A stretch of DNA of 64,000 nt from Mariniblastus sp964414815 (GCA_964414815.1 CAYPXY010000001.1:186001-250000), one strand, 5' to 3'; numbered from the stretch's first letter, positions 45,285-54,602 are shown. Made by a program: numbers and translations. The notes: generated by a model not told the origin, from the letters alone.

Positions 45285-46376
45285 TTAGTTGCGGGTTGCG
45301 GGTTGCGGGTTGATGGTGGCTAGTTGGTGGTGGCTAGTTGGTGGAAATCCCAACCCGAAGCGTAAGCGAGGGATGAAGCGAGGTCCCTCGCTTACGCTTC
45401 GGGTTAAGATTGGAGTATCACCGATAGTAATACCCGGTGTTTCCACCAGCCCAGCTATCTGGTGTGGCGGAGAAACACCTGATCTGGAAGCAGCCTTCCG
45501 ACCTCCGACTTCTGACTTCCGCCCTCCACCCTCTGACGTCTGACCTCCGGACTCCTGAAGCCTGATAAACGGCCTGAACCCACTCTCGCCGAACCAGTAC
45601 TGGATCATCGCGGTCACTCCGTGGCTTGTGATGGTTGCGCCGGTCAGTCCATCGACCTGAAACTTCGAATCTCGAGGCGCCGGGCCTTTGGTGACTTCCA
45701 ATTTCACTTCGCCCTGCTCATCGTAAACCAGCTTGCCCTGCCACAAGGCTTTCCACGATGGGCGATTCACTTCACCGCCAAGTCCGGGTGTCTCTTTGTG
45801 AATGTAGTAGGTCAGTGCTTCCACCGTTTGCAAATCGGGCCGCAGCGAAATGTATCCCACCATGACTCCATAGAGTCCGTTGCCTCGGATGGGAAAAATA
45901 TATCGTTCGACTGATTTCCCATCTTCAGACTTTAGAATGTAGACATGCGAAAATTTCTCTCGCCATTTCAGTCCTGCAGGATCGGACTTTCTGTTATTCG
46001 GCAACGGATCGGCCACAGGGGCACGTTTTGACCGAGCGGCCCAAACTTGATCGTAGGTCGCCAGTGCATCGCTTCCTAACTCTTTTCCTGCCTGCTTCAT
46101 GGCGGCCGTGACTCCTTCAAGATCGGCTTCACCGGTTTCGAGATTGATGATGATGGTTTCGATTCGCTGGTCGTACAACGCCTTCACGCCTCCGGCATCC
46201 CGGATGTCATCGTCCGAAAATCCAGCGACCTCCAGTACCTTGGACATTCGGTAACCTTCCATATTGGCGTTCTGATAGGATCGCAGGCTGACCGCGACCA
46301 GCGACACCATGAACGAACACGCCAGACAAAGCAGCGTGGTCACTTTGAACGTGTTGGAGATACTATCGCGACGCAT
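45285..46376 (-). CDS. nqrC: Na+-NQR subunit C with repeat-derived C-terminal extension
   Basis: A subunit with one N-terminal membrane helix (TTLLCLACSFMVSLVAVSL) and a periplasmic domain that carries covalent FMN on Thr248 in VDGLTGATITS, the ApbE target. Other family blocks are GNGLYGVMVGYISL and KETPGLGGEV. The family normally stops shortly after GESGFRPFI. Here about 86 residues follow, encoded by simple repeats and by the REP-like palindrome at 45352-45405 read in frame (RSVSEGPRFIPRLRFGLG). The predicted product is therefore 363 residues instead of about 260-280. The ATG at 46376 is chosen because the helix begins just after it; it overlaps the end of nqrB by 14 bases. Confidence 0.93.
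   Translation of the reverse strand: MRRDSISNTFKVTTLLCLACSFMVSLVAVSLRSYQNANMEGYRMSKVLEVAGFSDDDIRDAGGVKALYDQRIETIIINLETGEADLEGVTAAMKQAGKELGSDALATYDQVWAARSKRAPVADPLPNNRKSDPAGLKWREKFSHVYILKSEDGKSVERYIFPIRGNGLYGVMVGYISLRPDLQTVEALTYYIHKETPGLGGEVNRPSWKALWQGKLVYDEQGEVKLEVTKGPAPRDSKFQVDGLTGATITSHGVTAMIQYWFGESGFRPFIRLQESGGQTSEGGGRKSEVGGRKAASRSGVSPPHQIAGLVETPGITIGDTPILTRSVSEGPRFIPRLRFGLGFPPTSHHQLATINPQPATRN
45352..45405. repeat. REP-like palindrome inside nqrC, perfect 22-bp stem
   Basis: Two perfectly complementary 22-base arms (AACCCGAAGCGTAAGCGAGG plus GA) enclose a ten-base loop. Immediately to the left are the 7-base repeat GCGGGTT in tandem and two copies of GTGGCTAGTTGGTG. To the right, near 45498-45550, is a degenerate TCTGACCTCC-type repeat. 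Together they form a composite repeat block that is translated as the end of NqrC. Confidence 0.85.
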
Positions 46377-47652
46377 AGCCAGCGAGCCTCCTCTTGATAT
46401 TGGACTCAACAACAAAATAGTCGATCGTCGGAGCAAAGACATTGGCCAGCAAAATCGCCATCATGATCCCTTCCGGCCAAGCCGGATTCCAGGCCCTTAC
46501 CAGCACCGTAACAATACCGATAAGTACGCCGTAAATCCACTTGCCGGTATCCGTCATGGAAGCGGAAACTGGATCCGTCGCCATGAACACCGTTCCAAAC
46601 GCAAACCCGCCAAGCACCAAGTGCCACCCGGGAAGCACATGGTTGACGGGCTGTTCGGAAGGAATGAAATAGAGCAGTGTCGAGAACAACGACATACCGA
46701 TAACAACCCCGGCCATGATACGCCACGAACCGATGCCGGTCAGAATTAGAATGGCGGCTCCGATCAAGCAGCACACGGTGGACGTCTCTCCCATCGAACC
46801 GGGCACGGCACCGATGAAAAAATCCCACCAACGGAAACCGATCTTCTCGGCGACGTCGGCCACCGGCAAGTCGTTTGTTTTTTCGGCAACTTGCGACAGT
46901 ATGGTTGCTCCCGTGATTCCGTCCGCCTGAACCGTCGTCCAGACATCGCCGACCATTTGCTGCGGATAGGAAAAATACAAAAACGCGCGAGCGGTGAGCG
47001 CCGGATTCAAAAAGTTCTTTCCCGTTCCCCCGAAAATTTCTTTACCCACCACCACGCCAAATGCGATCCCCATCGCGACCTGCCACAGCGGAATGTTCGG
47101 CGGCAGCGTCAGCGGAAACAACATTCCCGTTACCAGAAACCCTTCATTGATGGGGTGCTTGCGAACAATGCCGAAAATGACTTCGCATATTCCGCCCACC
47201 ATCATCGTCACCAGCCAGACCGGAAAAAAATACAGCAGACCATGAATCGAGCAGGGCACCAGACTGGCGAAACTCAGAAACGCACCTCGGTTGGCCTGAT
47301 AGTCCACTCCGATCCAGTCCATCACGCGGTATCGCCAGTTGCCTGACCAAAACGACTGAAAAAACGACTCTGAGGGCACCTCAAACTGTGTCCCCATCGC
47401 GTAGATCACCTTTTGACCCTGATAGCCCGTGTTGTAACAGGCCATCAAAATACAAGGGATCAAGGCTACAATCACGATGCTCATCATCCGCTTGAGATCA
47501 ATCGCGTCGCGAACGTGAGTCGAGCCGGTGGTTACCTCTCCGGGTGAATAGAGAAACGTGTCGTTTGCTTCGTACAGGGGATACAGTTTTTCAAACTTGC
47601 CTCCCTTGTGGAACAGCGGTTCCACTTTTTCGTCCAGAAATTTTCTCAGCAT
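46363..47652 (-). CDS. nqrB: Na+-NQR subunit B
   Basis: A 429-residue subunit with about ten membrane helices, the main part of the sodium channel and the quinone site. The covalent FMN site is Thr250 in QADGITGATILSQ. Other family blocks are RDAIDLKRMMSIVIVALIP, HPINEGFLVTGMLFPLTLPP, GGTGKNFLNPALTARAFLYF and FATDPVSA-like FMATDPVSASMTDTGKW. The gene follows nqrA by six bases. Confidence 0.96.
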   Translation of the reverse strand: MLRKFLDEKVEPLFHKGGKFEKLYPLYEANDTFLYSPGEVTTGSTHVRDAIDLKRMMSIVIVALIPCILMACYNTGYQGQKVIYAMGTQFEVPSESFFQSFWSGNWRYRVMDWIGVDYQANRGAFLSFASLVPCSIHGLLYFFPVWLVTMMVGGICEVIFGIVRKHPINEGFLVTGMLFPLTLPPNIPLWQVAMGIAFGVVVGKEIFGGTGKNFLNPALTARAFLYFSYPQQMVGDVWTTVQADGITGATILSQVAEKTNDLPVADVAEKIGFRWWDFFIGAVPGSMGETSTVCCLIGAAILILTGIGSWRIMAGVVIGMSLFSTLLYFIPSEQPVNHVLPGWHLVLGGFAFGTVFMATDPVSASMTDTGKWIYGVLIGIVTVLVRAWNPAWPEGIMMAILLANVFAPTIDYFVVESNIKRRLAGYASR

Positions 47653-47658
47653 GACCGC

Positions 47659-48999
47659 CTATCCTTCCTTCTCAATCAACTGCAAGCTCTCTCTCAGGAC
47701 CGAGCCATAGTCGTACTTGCCGGGACAGACGTAGGTGCACAGCGCCAGATCTTCTTCGTCCAGTTCCAGACAACCCAGCCCTTGCGCCTGATCGGTATTC
47801 CCCACCAGCAAGGCTCGTAACAACTGTGTCGGCAGCATCCGCAGGGGCATCACTTTCTCATAGGTACCGATGGGCACCATCGCCCGCTTGCTACCGCCCG
47901 TCGATGTCGTGAATGGGAACAGCTTGCCCTTGAGCCATGATCCGAGATAAACCGGAGTCAATGAGAATTTGTCGGCGCCCGGCTTCTGCCAGTTCAAAAA
48001 CTCGCGTTCGGTTCCCTCTTCGAGTACGGCAACCTGATTATGATAGCGGCCTAAATAGCCGGTCGGCGATTCCGATTTTCGACCGCAGAGAACCGAACCG
48101 GAAATTAGTCGTAGGTGGCCGTCGGTACGGTTGTCGGCGACCAGCTCATCGAGGGACGCGCCGAGAATGGTTCGATAGAGACCCGGTTGTTTCACCTTCG
48201 GTCCGGCGACCGAGATCACCCGTTCGACCGATAGCTCGCCAGTGGTAAATAGATGTCCTACCGCGATGACATCCTGATAGCCGATCCACCAGACCATCTT
48301 ATTGGCACTGACCGGGTCGAGAAAATGGATATGCGTTCCGACCAAGCCCGCAGGATGGGGGCCTTGGAATTGCTCGAATTCGACATTGGGAATTTTCCGA
48401 TCCGGGATTCTGGAATCGAATCGTGTACACACATAAGTCTTTCCGCGTGTCAGTTTTGACAACACCTGCAAGCCCGCCGTGAATGCTTCTTTCTGCTGAC
48501 TGATAATCAATTCCGGGTCAGCCGCGAGCGGATTGGTGTCCATGGCGGTCACAAACAGCGAATTCGGTTCTGTATCAAGTGCCGGCACACGGCTGAACGG
48601 GCGGGTTCGCAAGGCAGTCCACAAACCGGATTCCACCAGTCGTTTCTGCACGTTGTCACGAGTCAATTCACCGATCCCGGCGGTAGGTTTGAATTCAACC
48701 TGCTCCTGGCCGTCGATATCAATTTCGATCGACAGGAATTTTCGTTTCTCGCCCCGATGGATGGCTGCGATGGTTCCCGCGACGGGCGAAGTGAACAGAA
48801 CCCCCGGATTCCGCTTGTCTGAAAAGAGAGCCTGTCCCTTTCGAACGCGATCCCCCACTTCAACCTGCAACGACGGCCGAAGGCCATTGTAATCGTCGCC
48901 GATCAGGCCCACTCGACGGATCGCTGGTCCCTCGCGAATATCCTGAACCGGTCGTCCACTCATTGGCAGGTCGAGACCTTGTTTTAACTCAATCGCCAT
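47659..48999 (-). CDS. nqrA: Na+-NQR subunit A
   Basis: A 446-residue soluble subunit on the cytoplasmic side of the complex. Family blocks are ELKQGLDLPMSGRPVQDI, SPVAGTIAAIHRGEKRKFLS, TAMDTNPLAADPELII, HIHFLDPVSANKMVWWIGYQ and, near the end, CLELDEEDLALCTYVCPGKY. The ATG at 48999 is preferred over an upstream TTG because similarity begins at MAIELKQG. It is the first gene of the eight-gene operon; nested inverted repeats lie upstream of it. Confidence 0.95.
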   Translation of the reverse strand: MAIELKQGLDLPMSGRPVQDIREGPAIRRVGLIGDDYNGLRPSLQVEVGDRVRKGQALFSDKRNPGVLFTSPVAGTIAAIHRGEKRKFLSIEIDIDGQEQVEFKPTAGIGELTRDNVQKRLVESGLWTALRTRPFSRVPALDTEPNSLFVTAMDTNPLAADPELIISQQKEAFTAGLQVLSKLTRGKTYVCTRFDSRIPDRKIPNVEFEQFQGPHPAGLVGTHIHFLDPVSANKMVWWIGYQDVIAVGHLFTTGELSVERVISVAGPKVKQPGLYRTILGASLDELVADNRTDGHLRLISGSVLCGRKSESPTGYLGRYHNQVAVLEEGTEREFLNWQKPGADKFSLTPVYLGSWLKGKLFPFTTSTGGSKRAMVPIGTYEKVMPLRMLPTQLLRALLVGNTDQAQGLGCLELDEEDLALCTYVCPGKYDYGSVLRESLQLIEKEG

Positions 49000-49024
49000 T
49001 TTCTGCTCCCGGGACAAAATTGTT

Positions 49025-49118
49025 CGTGAAAAAATTCACGTGAATATGCCGAAAAAAACGTGTTTGTCAGAAAGTATCAAATCTTAAATGTTAAATTTGA
49101 TACATCCAGAAACACGTT
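49025..49118. promoter_or_regulatory. Cluster of inverted repeats upstream of the nqr operon
   Basis: Three symmetric elements lie within 120 bases upstream of nqrA: CGTGAA-AAAA-TTCACG at 49025-49040, an outer pair AACGTGTTT (49057-49065) / AAACACGTT (49110-49118), and an inner pair GTATCAAAT (49074-49082) / ATTTGATAC (49095-49103). The inner and outer pairs are perfect and nested. They could be regulator sites or a structured leader. The rest of 49000-49477 shows no gene and should hold the divergent promoters of nqrA and the HtrA gene. Confidence 0.5.
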
Positions 49119-49477
49119 AGGGTGAGCGACAATTTATTCCGCTAGTAGCCTATTGACCGCTCGAACGGCTCGGGGGTAAGAACCGTTGTTCTGTCTCGCA
49201 ATTCTATCGAATTTTTCCATTCCGACAATCGCCCTTGGCCCCGATTTTTGGCAAACTTTTCCAATTGCGGAAATCGCATCGACCGGGCAAGCAATGAGGA
49301 TCGGGCCGCTGATTCACCAATTCGGCAAGCTGGATAATCTGTTCCAACGGCCGGGCTGCGTCTAACGGTCTGGTAGCATGTTTCCGATTTACGATCTATA
49401 GCTTACGCACCGGTCATTCGGCATCCCCGCACTTTGCCGTTTGAAAACCATAGACCCTAATCGGCAATCATAAACTC

Positions 49478-50851
49478 ATGCAGTTCCGCTCAACCCAGAT
49501 GATCTGGCTGCTCTTTGTCTGCCTGATCCCCGTTCCTGGTCGCGACGCAGTACTGGCCATTTCGTATCTCGACGAAAACCCACGAATGACACCGCTGGTT
49601 CAGGCTATACAGCAATGCCGAAAATCGGTGGTCAATCTTCGCGGCCGAAAAACCGTACCTGACAACAGCGACCGCGCCGATGGCACCAAGATCAAACAGG
49701 TCAATGGCATGGGAACAGGCGTCGTGATCGACAGCCGCGGATACGTGCTGACCAACTACCATGTGGTTCAGGGCGTCAAGGAAATCGAAGTCACCACGTG
49801 GGATAACGTCAAGACCACTGCGGTGCTGCTCGCTCACGATCCTGAAACTGATCTGGCGATCCTGAAAATCAACATCAGTCAGCCGCTGCCTAAAATCCGG
49901 ATCGGGAGTTCCTCGGACTTGATGCTGGCGGAATCGGTTGCCGCCGTTGGGAACGCCTACGGATACGAACACACGGTTACACGGGGCATCATCAGCCAGC
50001 TTGGAAGAACGGTTCAGGTCAACGACAATCAGGTCTATCGAAACCTGATCCAGACCGATGCCTCCATCAACCCAGGCAATTCCGGCGGCCCGCTGCTGAA
50101 CATGCAGGGTGAAATGATTGGCATCAATGTTGCCGTTCGAATCGGCGCCCAAGGAATTGCGTTTGCCATTCCGGTGAACGAAGCCATGGAAGTCACCGCC
50201 AAACTGATGAACCAGCTTCTGCCTCAGGACGTCCATCACGGTGTCGTTGCTCGAACGATTTTTGTGGATCATCAACCGAAACTGGTCGTGGAGACCATCG
50301 AAGCACAAAGCCCTGGCGAACGAGCGGGCCTGAGTGTCGGCGACCAGATTCTGGAGGTCAATGGCACACCGGTATCCTTCGAAGCCGAGTTTCAATCCTG
50401 CTTCCTCAACTCAAGAGCGTCCGATCATTTTACCGTGAGAGTCAGGCAACGTGATCGCGAGATGGAAGTGGCCTTGGCAATGGAACAACGTTCGCATCAG
50501 GAGTTCGACAAAACCTGGGAACTGATCGGGGTACGGGTTGCTCCCCACTCGATGTTGGACGCCAATGATCGACATCCCATGTACAAATCCGGCCTCATGA
50601 TCACAGACGTTCGCCCCGGGAGTCCAGCGGCCGACGGTGGACTGACGGTGGGGGATGTGATTGTGGCGATGCACGGCTATCAGATTCAATCGCTGGAGAA
50701 CTTGGCATTTGTCCTGAATGATCGAGAGCAGAACAAGGAAGAAAATTTCATGTTTTATATCTTGCGAGGCAAAGACCCTTACCGAGGTGAAATGCGACTC
50801 GCTCAGTTACCAAATGATCGGACCAGCGGCCAGGGATTGAATACAAAATAG
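49478..50851 (+). CDS. HtrA/Deg-type serine protease with two PDZ domains
   Basis: A 457-residue exported protease. The N-terminal signal is QMIWLLFVCLIPVPG. The chymotrypsin-like domain has the triad His95 in LTNYHVVQG, Asp125 in DPETDLAIL and Ser202 in NPGNSGGPLLN. Two PDZ domains follow, at about 265-340 (GERAGLSVGDQILEVNG) and 350-440 (SPAADGGLTVGDVIVAMHG). It would degrade or refold damaged envelope proteins. It is monocistronic and ends at a strong terminator. Confidence 0.92.
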   Translation: MQFRSTQMIWLLFVCLIPVPGRDAVLAISYLDENPRMTPLVQAIQQCRKSVVNLRGRKTVPDNSDRADGTKIKQVNGMGTGVVIDSRGYVLTNYHVVQGVKEIEVTTWDNVKTTAVLLAHDPETDLAILKINISQPLPKIRIGSSSDLMLAESVAAVGNAYGYEHTVTRGIISQLGRTVQVNDNQVYRNLIQTDASINPGNSGGPLLNMQGEMIGINVAVRIGAQGIAFAIPVNEAMEVTAKLMNQLLPQDVHHGVVARTIFVDHQPKLVVETIEAQSPGERAGLSVGDQILEVNGTPVSFEAEFQSCFLNSRASDHFTVRVRQRDREMEVALAMEQRSHQEFDKTWELIGVRVAPHSMLDANDRHPMYKSGLMITDVRPGSPAADGGLTVGDVIVAMHGYQIQSLENLAFVLNDREQNKEENFMFYILRGKDPYRGEMRLAQLPNDRTSGQGLNTK

Positions 50852-50873
50852 TACCGTTTCCCGCGGGGTAGCA

Positions 50874-50914
50874 GGACGGCTTGGCCCAGACAAGCCGTCC
50901 TCCCCTTTTTCTTT
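50874..50914 (+). terminator. Rho-independent terminator of the HtrA gene
   Basis: GGACGGCTTG, seven bases, CAAGCCGTCC form a perfect 10-bp GC-rich stem followed by TCCCCTTTTTCTTT. It lies 22 bases after the stop codon, the classic position and layout. Confidence 0.85.
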
Positions 50915-50941
50915 TAGAAATTGTTCAGGACACGCCAATAC

Positions 50942-51195
50942 GTTTAGCCGCAAGCCGTCGGGGGTTGCCTCGAAGAGATACTGCCCCACCGCAATCGCTT
51001 TATCGGCAACCCCCAAAGGCGCGCGGTGCATCGGGTTGTAGATATTTTATTGGCAGGTAGTTTGAATTCAGATATTACACCCTACCGTCGCGCCTGCGCC
51101 GACTATCTCTCGAACTTTCAGCTTCAACCATGAGCCGACCTGCTTTTTTATTACTGTTGCAAGCGAATAGCGGTCGGCTTCGGCTTGCGGATAAC
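50942..51195. mobile_element. 254-bp MITE-like element, copy 2
   Basis: Starts GTTTAGCCGCAAGCCGTCGG and ends GGCTTCGGCTTGCGGATAAC; same orientation as the copy at 39384-39638. It ends 49 bases before the ATG of the methanofuran-type gene, so that gene's promoter is either inside the element or within those 49 bases. Confidence 0.8.
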
Positions 51196-51244
51196 GTTCG
51201 ATCGCTCCGTGAACGGTGACTTTATTATCCCCACTGATTTTCGG

Positions 51245-53194
51245 ATGCCCTCTCTCACAACGTCAGAGCCATCCTGGATCGGCCTCGACATCGGTGGCGC
51301 CAATATCAAACTCGCTGCTATTGCGGCCAGCGCACCGGATCTAGAATCGCGACGTCATATCGTGCACTCGCATCCGTTTGCACTCTGGCGACATTCTGCT
51401 CAGTTGTCAGACACCTTGGTCCAACTGCTTTCTCCCTTCGATTCAATTGCCGGAGTCGCTGTTACCTTGACCGGAGAACTGGCCGACAGTTTTCCGAATC
51501 GGGCGGCTGGCGTCGCGTTCATCGTTGATGCGGTCAACGAGTCATGCGAAGTGCTTTCTCGCAAGCACAATCAGCCCGGTCATCCGAGTCTTGCGCCCGT
51601 TTTCTATGCGCTGCCGAGTCTGCAGAAACCGGCATCGCAAATAGACGATCGCCGGGGATGGGAAATCAACTTTTCACCGCCTGATTTTCTCACCGCAGCC
51701 GAAGCAAAACAACAATGGCAACGGGTCGCCGCCGCTAACTGGCATGCGATTGCATGGCTCGCAAGCTGCTTCCTGGACGATCCACCCAATGATTGCCCTG
51801 GCAGCGGGTATCTGATTGATGTGGGCTCCACCACGACGGACATCATTCCAATCCTATCGTTTGAAACCGTTTCAATCGGCCGAACCGACCGCTCACGACT
51901 TGAGTCTGGCGAACTGGTATATGCGGGAGTGCAGCGAACGCCTATTTGCAGCCTCGTTGAAGCCTTCGATCTCGACGGAAAAACGGTTCCGGTGGCCCGC
52001 GAGTTCTTCGCGACCATCGACGACGCCTTTCTGGTCGCAGAACAAGTCGAGGGCGACCCGCAGCGTCTTGATACCGCTGATGGACGCCCTGCCACCCAGT
52101 TTTTCGCTCAACAACGACTGGCAAAGATGATCGGCTGCGACGCGATCAGTCAGCTCAACGACGCGGGATCGGCTCGGCCAACGTCCGGCGATGCGATTCC
52201 TGGTCCTGCAAATGACTATCTGACAGAACCACAACTGAAACATCTAGCCCAACAAACAATCGGCGCTCTCAAAACAAGAATCAGGTTTGGTTTGCATACC
52301 GTTTGCAAATCTAGCTCTATCATTCCTCGCCGCTTTGTGGTCAGCGGTCAAGGCGACTGGTTTGCCCAGCAAGTCATAGAAGAACATTTTGATGGCGAGG
52401 CCGAAGTCATACGGCTTGCGGACAAAATCGATTCGTCTGCTTCCCGCGGAGCGGCGGCCTACGCCATCGCAAAACTGGCGGCTCAGCATCTCTCACCCAG
52501 TTACCTGCAACCCGGCATCATTGATTCAGGAAATCAACCCGCTAAAGAATGCGAACACGCATACGAAGAATCTGACCAGGCATACGCTCACCCAATGGAC
52601 CAAACGCAGTTCCGCGTGATCAAACTGGGCGGAAGCCTTTTGAACTGGCCGGAGACACCTGCACGGATTCAATCCTGGATCCGCTGCCAGCCGCCCATGG
52701 CCAATCTGTGGATCGTCGGCGGCGGTCAACTGGTTGATGCCGTCCGGCAGTTCGACGGAATGTTCTCCTTGGATGATGAGACCGCACATTGGATTTGCAT
52801 CGACCTGATGTCGATCAACCTGCGGCTGGTGCAAGGCTGGTTCCCCGATTGGCCGTTGGTCTCGACATTCGATCGCCACGGCTTTAGTCAGCCTTCATCA
52901 TCGGGATTGAATTGTCTGTTTGATTTCGGAGCCTACATCAGTCGGAACAAACCCGATGACTTGAGCGAGACGAGCCTCCCGGCCAACTGGTCGACGTCCA
53001 GCGATTCCTGTTCCGCCTGGTTGGCGAACAACCTGCAGGCGGACGAGTTGGTGCTGCTCAAATCCTGCCAGATGGATACGGACCAGGATCTTGTGCGGAT
53101 GACCGCCGAGGGGGTTGTCGATCCCTGTTTTGCAGGCCTTGCCCGAACGATCCCGCAGGTTCGCATTGAAAATCTACGCGAAATGCCACTTTAA
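51245..53194 (+). CDS. Fused MfnF-like (hydantoinase-type) and MfnE-like (amino acid kinase) C1-cofactor protein
   Basis: A 649-residue two-domain protein. Residues 10-415 form an ASKHA-fold domain with WIGLDIGGANIKLA and YLIDVGSTTTDIIPI, resembling the hydantoinase-like proteins linked to tetrahydromethanopterin C1 metabolism (MfnF in archaea). Residues 455-649 form an amino-acid-kinase-like domain starting FRVIKLGGSLLNWPE with WIVGGGQLVDAVRQFDG, resembling MfnE. In archaea MfnE phosphorylates an aminomethylfuran phosphate and MfnF joins it to a glutamyl-tyramine moiety to make methanofuran. The Ser/Glu-rich stretch near 425-455 looks like a linker. The ATG at 51245 is chosen because the longer TTG reading begins inside the MITE. 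Confidence 0.8.
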   Translation: MPSLTTSEPSWIGLDIGGANIKLAAIAASAPDLESRRHIVHSHPFALWRHSAQLSDTLVQLLSPFDSIAGVAVTLTGELADSFPNRAAGVAFIVDAVNESCEVLSRKHNQPGHPSLAPVFYALPSLQKPASQIDDRRGWEINFSPPDFLTAAEAKQQWQRVAAANWHAIAWLASCFLDDPPNDCPGSGYLIDVGSTTTDIIPILSFETVSIGRTDRSRLESGELVYAGVQRTPICSLVEAFDLDGKTVPVAREFFATIDDAFLVAEQVEGDPQRLDTADGRPATQFFAQQRLAKMIGCDAISQLNDAGSARPTSGDAIPGPANDYLTEPQLKHLAQQTIGALKTRIRFGLHTVCKSSSIIPRRFVVSGQGDWFAQQVIEEHFDGEAEVIRLADKIDSSASRGAAAYAIAKLAAQHLSPSYLQPGIIDSGNQPAKECEHAYEESDQAYAHPMDQTQFRVIKLGGSLLNWPETPARIQSWIRCQPPMANLWIVGGGQLVDAVRQFDGMFSLDDETAHWICIDLMSINLRLVQGWFPDWPLVSTFDRHGFSQPSSSGLNCLFDFGAYISRNKPDDLSETSLPANWSTSSDSCSAWLANNLQADELVLLKSCQMDTDQDLVRMTAEGVVDPCFAGLARTIPQVRIENLREMPL

Positions 53195-53269
53195 TTCGAG
53201 GTTTCGACGGACTGGCAGATTCGCTATAGTTTCCCGGTTGACTCACGGGACAATTATTCGATCCAAACC

Positions 53270-54580
53270 ATGTCCGACCCTTTTGCACCCAATTCGCGCG
53301 ACCAGTTGATTCGTGAGGCCCAACGTGGCTTGGTGATTATCGGACTCATTCTTGCGATCTTTGTCTACGTGGTTTTCTTTCGTTCTGGCGGGCGGGGAGA
53401 GGTCCCAGCCCATGTTCGGGCCGCTCCGGTATCCAACTTCGTTTGGCCCTACAGCGAAGAGAACTCGCCTCGTGTCGCTTCTCAGGTTCAGCCCGATTCT
53501 CAGCCGCAATCACTCCCTCGGCCACAGCCTCACTCTCAACCGCAATCACTTCCTCAGCCACAGTCCCACTCTCAACCGCAGTCGCATTCTCTGTCGCATT
53601 CCTATCCGCCGGTAGGGAACGATGAACGTCCCGTTCTTGATCCTGCAGTGGAGCTGGCCAGCCATCAATCCACTCAAACGGCCAGCCGTTGGCAGGGGAC
53701 ATCCGTACCCGCCGCATTTAGACCGGAACCCCAATCGGAACCTGAATGGGACCCCGTTCCTCTTCAACGAGATGGGACTCCGACAGAAAGTCCTTCCGTT
53801 GCTACTCCAATCGAAACGGGATTCCAGTCCCGACCTGAGCCGGAACGAGACCCGCAGCCTGAGCAGAAACCAGCACTCGCCAGACCCTACCCTCATTTTC
53901 TTCCGGCCAGAAATGAATCTTCGCCGGTCCAGATCGCACCCAAACCGCTCAGCGATGCTGCTGGTTTTGAGCCACTCAAGACGGAGGGACTACAAACTTC
54001 AAGCCCCACTCGAATCCTGGCTCATCACAAGGTGGAGGAAGGTGACAGTTTCTTTTCGATGGCGCAGAAATACTATCAGGATGGACGCTATTTCAGAGCA
54101 CTTTACGAAGCCAATGCGAGGTCGATTCCGGATTTTGATCAATTGACACGCGGGACAAGAATCGAGATTCCGACGCTGGCCCAGTTACATCAACTCTTTC
54201 CTCAGCTTTGCCCCGAAACACCAACGAAGCTGACAAACAAGACAGGGCTGCCAAACCAGACCGAGTTGTCCAACCATGAACTTCCTTCGAAGCAAGACAA
54301 TGATCAACCTTCGAAGCAAGACCAACCGATAAGCCCTATTGAGCCTGCTTCATCACCCACGGCAACGGCTTCACCGGATCAATCGCAAGAGGCCGTCAAG
54401 TTCCGCCGAGTCCACTTGACCCGTACGGGTGAAACCTTGTTTGAGATTGCAGCCAACCGATTGGGCCAAGCCTCTCGCTACGTCGAGTTGATGGAACTGA
54501 ATTCAGCGACTCTCTCGCCAGCCACGCTCCCTTCGACGCCATTGCCCGCCAATCTGAACCTGGTGCTGCCGGAAAAGTAA
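53270..54580 (+). CDS. Membrane-anchored protein with two LysM domains
   Basis: A 436-residue protein. A single N-terminal span (GLVIIGLILAIFVYVVFF) anchors it. Residues 75-110 are a tandem repeat of QPQSLPxPQPHS type encoded at about 53503-53600, and the region to about 240 is Pro/Gln-rich and unstructured. LysM 1 is HKVEEGDSFFSMAQKYYQDG at about 247-300 and LysM 2 is LTRTGETLFEIAANRLG at about 380-432. Such proteins reach across the periplasm to glycan or peptidoglycan. It lies 75 bases after the methanofuran-type gene and may be co-transcribed. Confidence 0.8.
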   Translation: MSDPFAPNSRDQLIREAQRGLVIIGLILAIFVYVVFFRSGGRGEVPAHVRAAPVSNFVWPYSEENSPRVASQVQPDSQPQSLPRPQPHSQPQSLPQPQSHSQPQSHSLSHSYPPVGNDERPVLDPAVELASHQSTQTASRWQGTSVPAAFRPEPQSEPEWDPVPLQRDGTPTESPSVATPIETGFQSRPEPERDPQPEQKPALARPYPHFLPARNESSPVQIAPKPLSDAAGFEPLKTEGLQTSSPTRILAHHKVEEGDSFFSMAQKYYQDGRYFRALYEANARSIPDFDQLTRGTRIEIPTLAQLHQLFPQLCPETPTKLTNKTGLPNQTELSNHELPSKQDNDQPSKQDQPISPIEPASSPTATASPDQSQEAVKFRRVHLTRTGETLFEIAANRLGQASRYVELMELNSATLSPATLPSTPLPANLNLVLPEK

Positions 54581-54602
54581 CCGCTCACGATCGCGAAAAA
54601 GC

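Noticed and set aside
49490..50395. 301-codon minus-strand frame opposite the HtrA gene
   Set aside because: The protease triad is on the plus strand; the opposite frame is a coding shadow.
51185..51244. TTG start for the methanofuran-type fusion
   Set aside because: It falls inside the MITE end and lacks family similarity; the ATG at 51245 starts just before the conserved GLDIGG motif.
53503..53600. Regular tandem repeat that at first sight resembles an array
   Set aside because: The units are in-frame codons for a Pro/Gln/Ser linker in the LysM protein, without spacers, so it is not a CRISPR.
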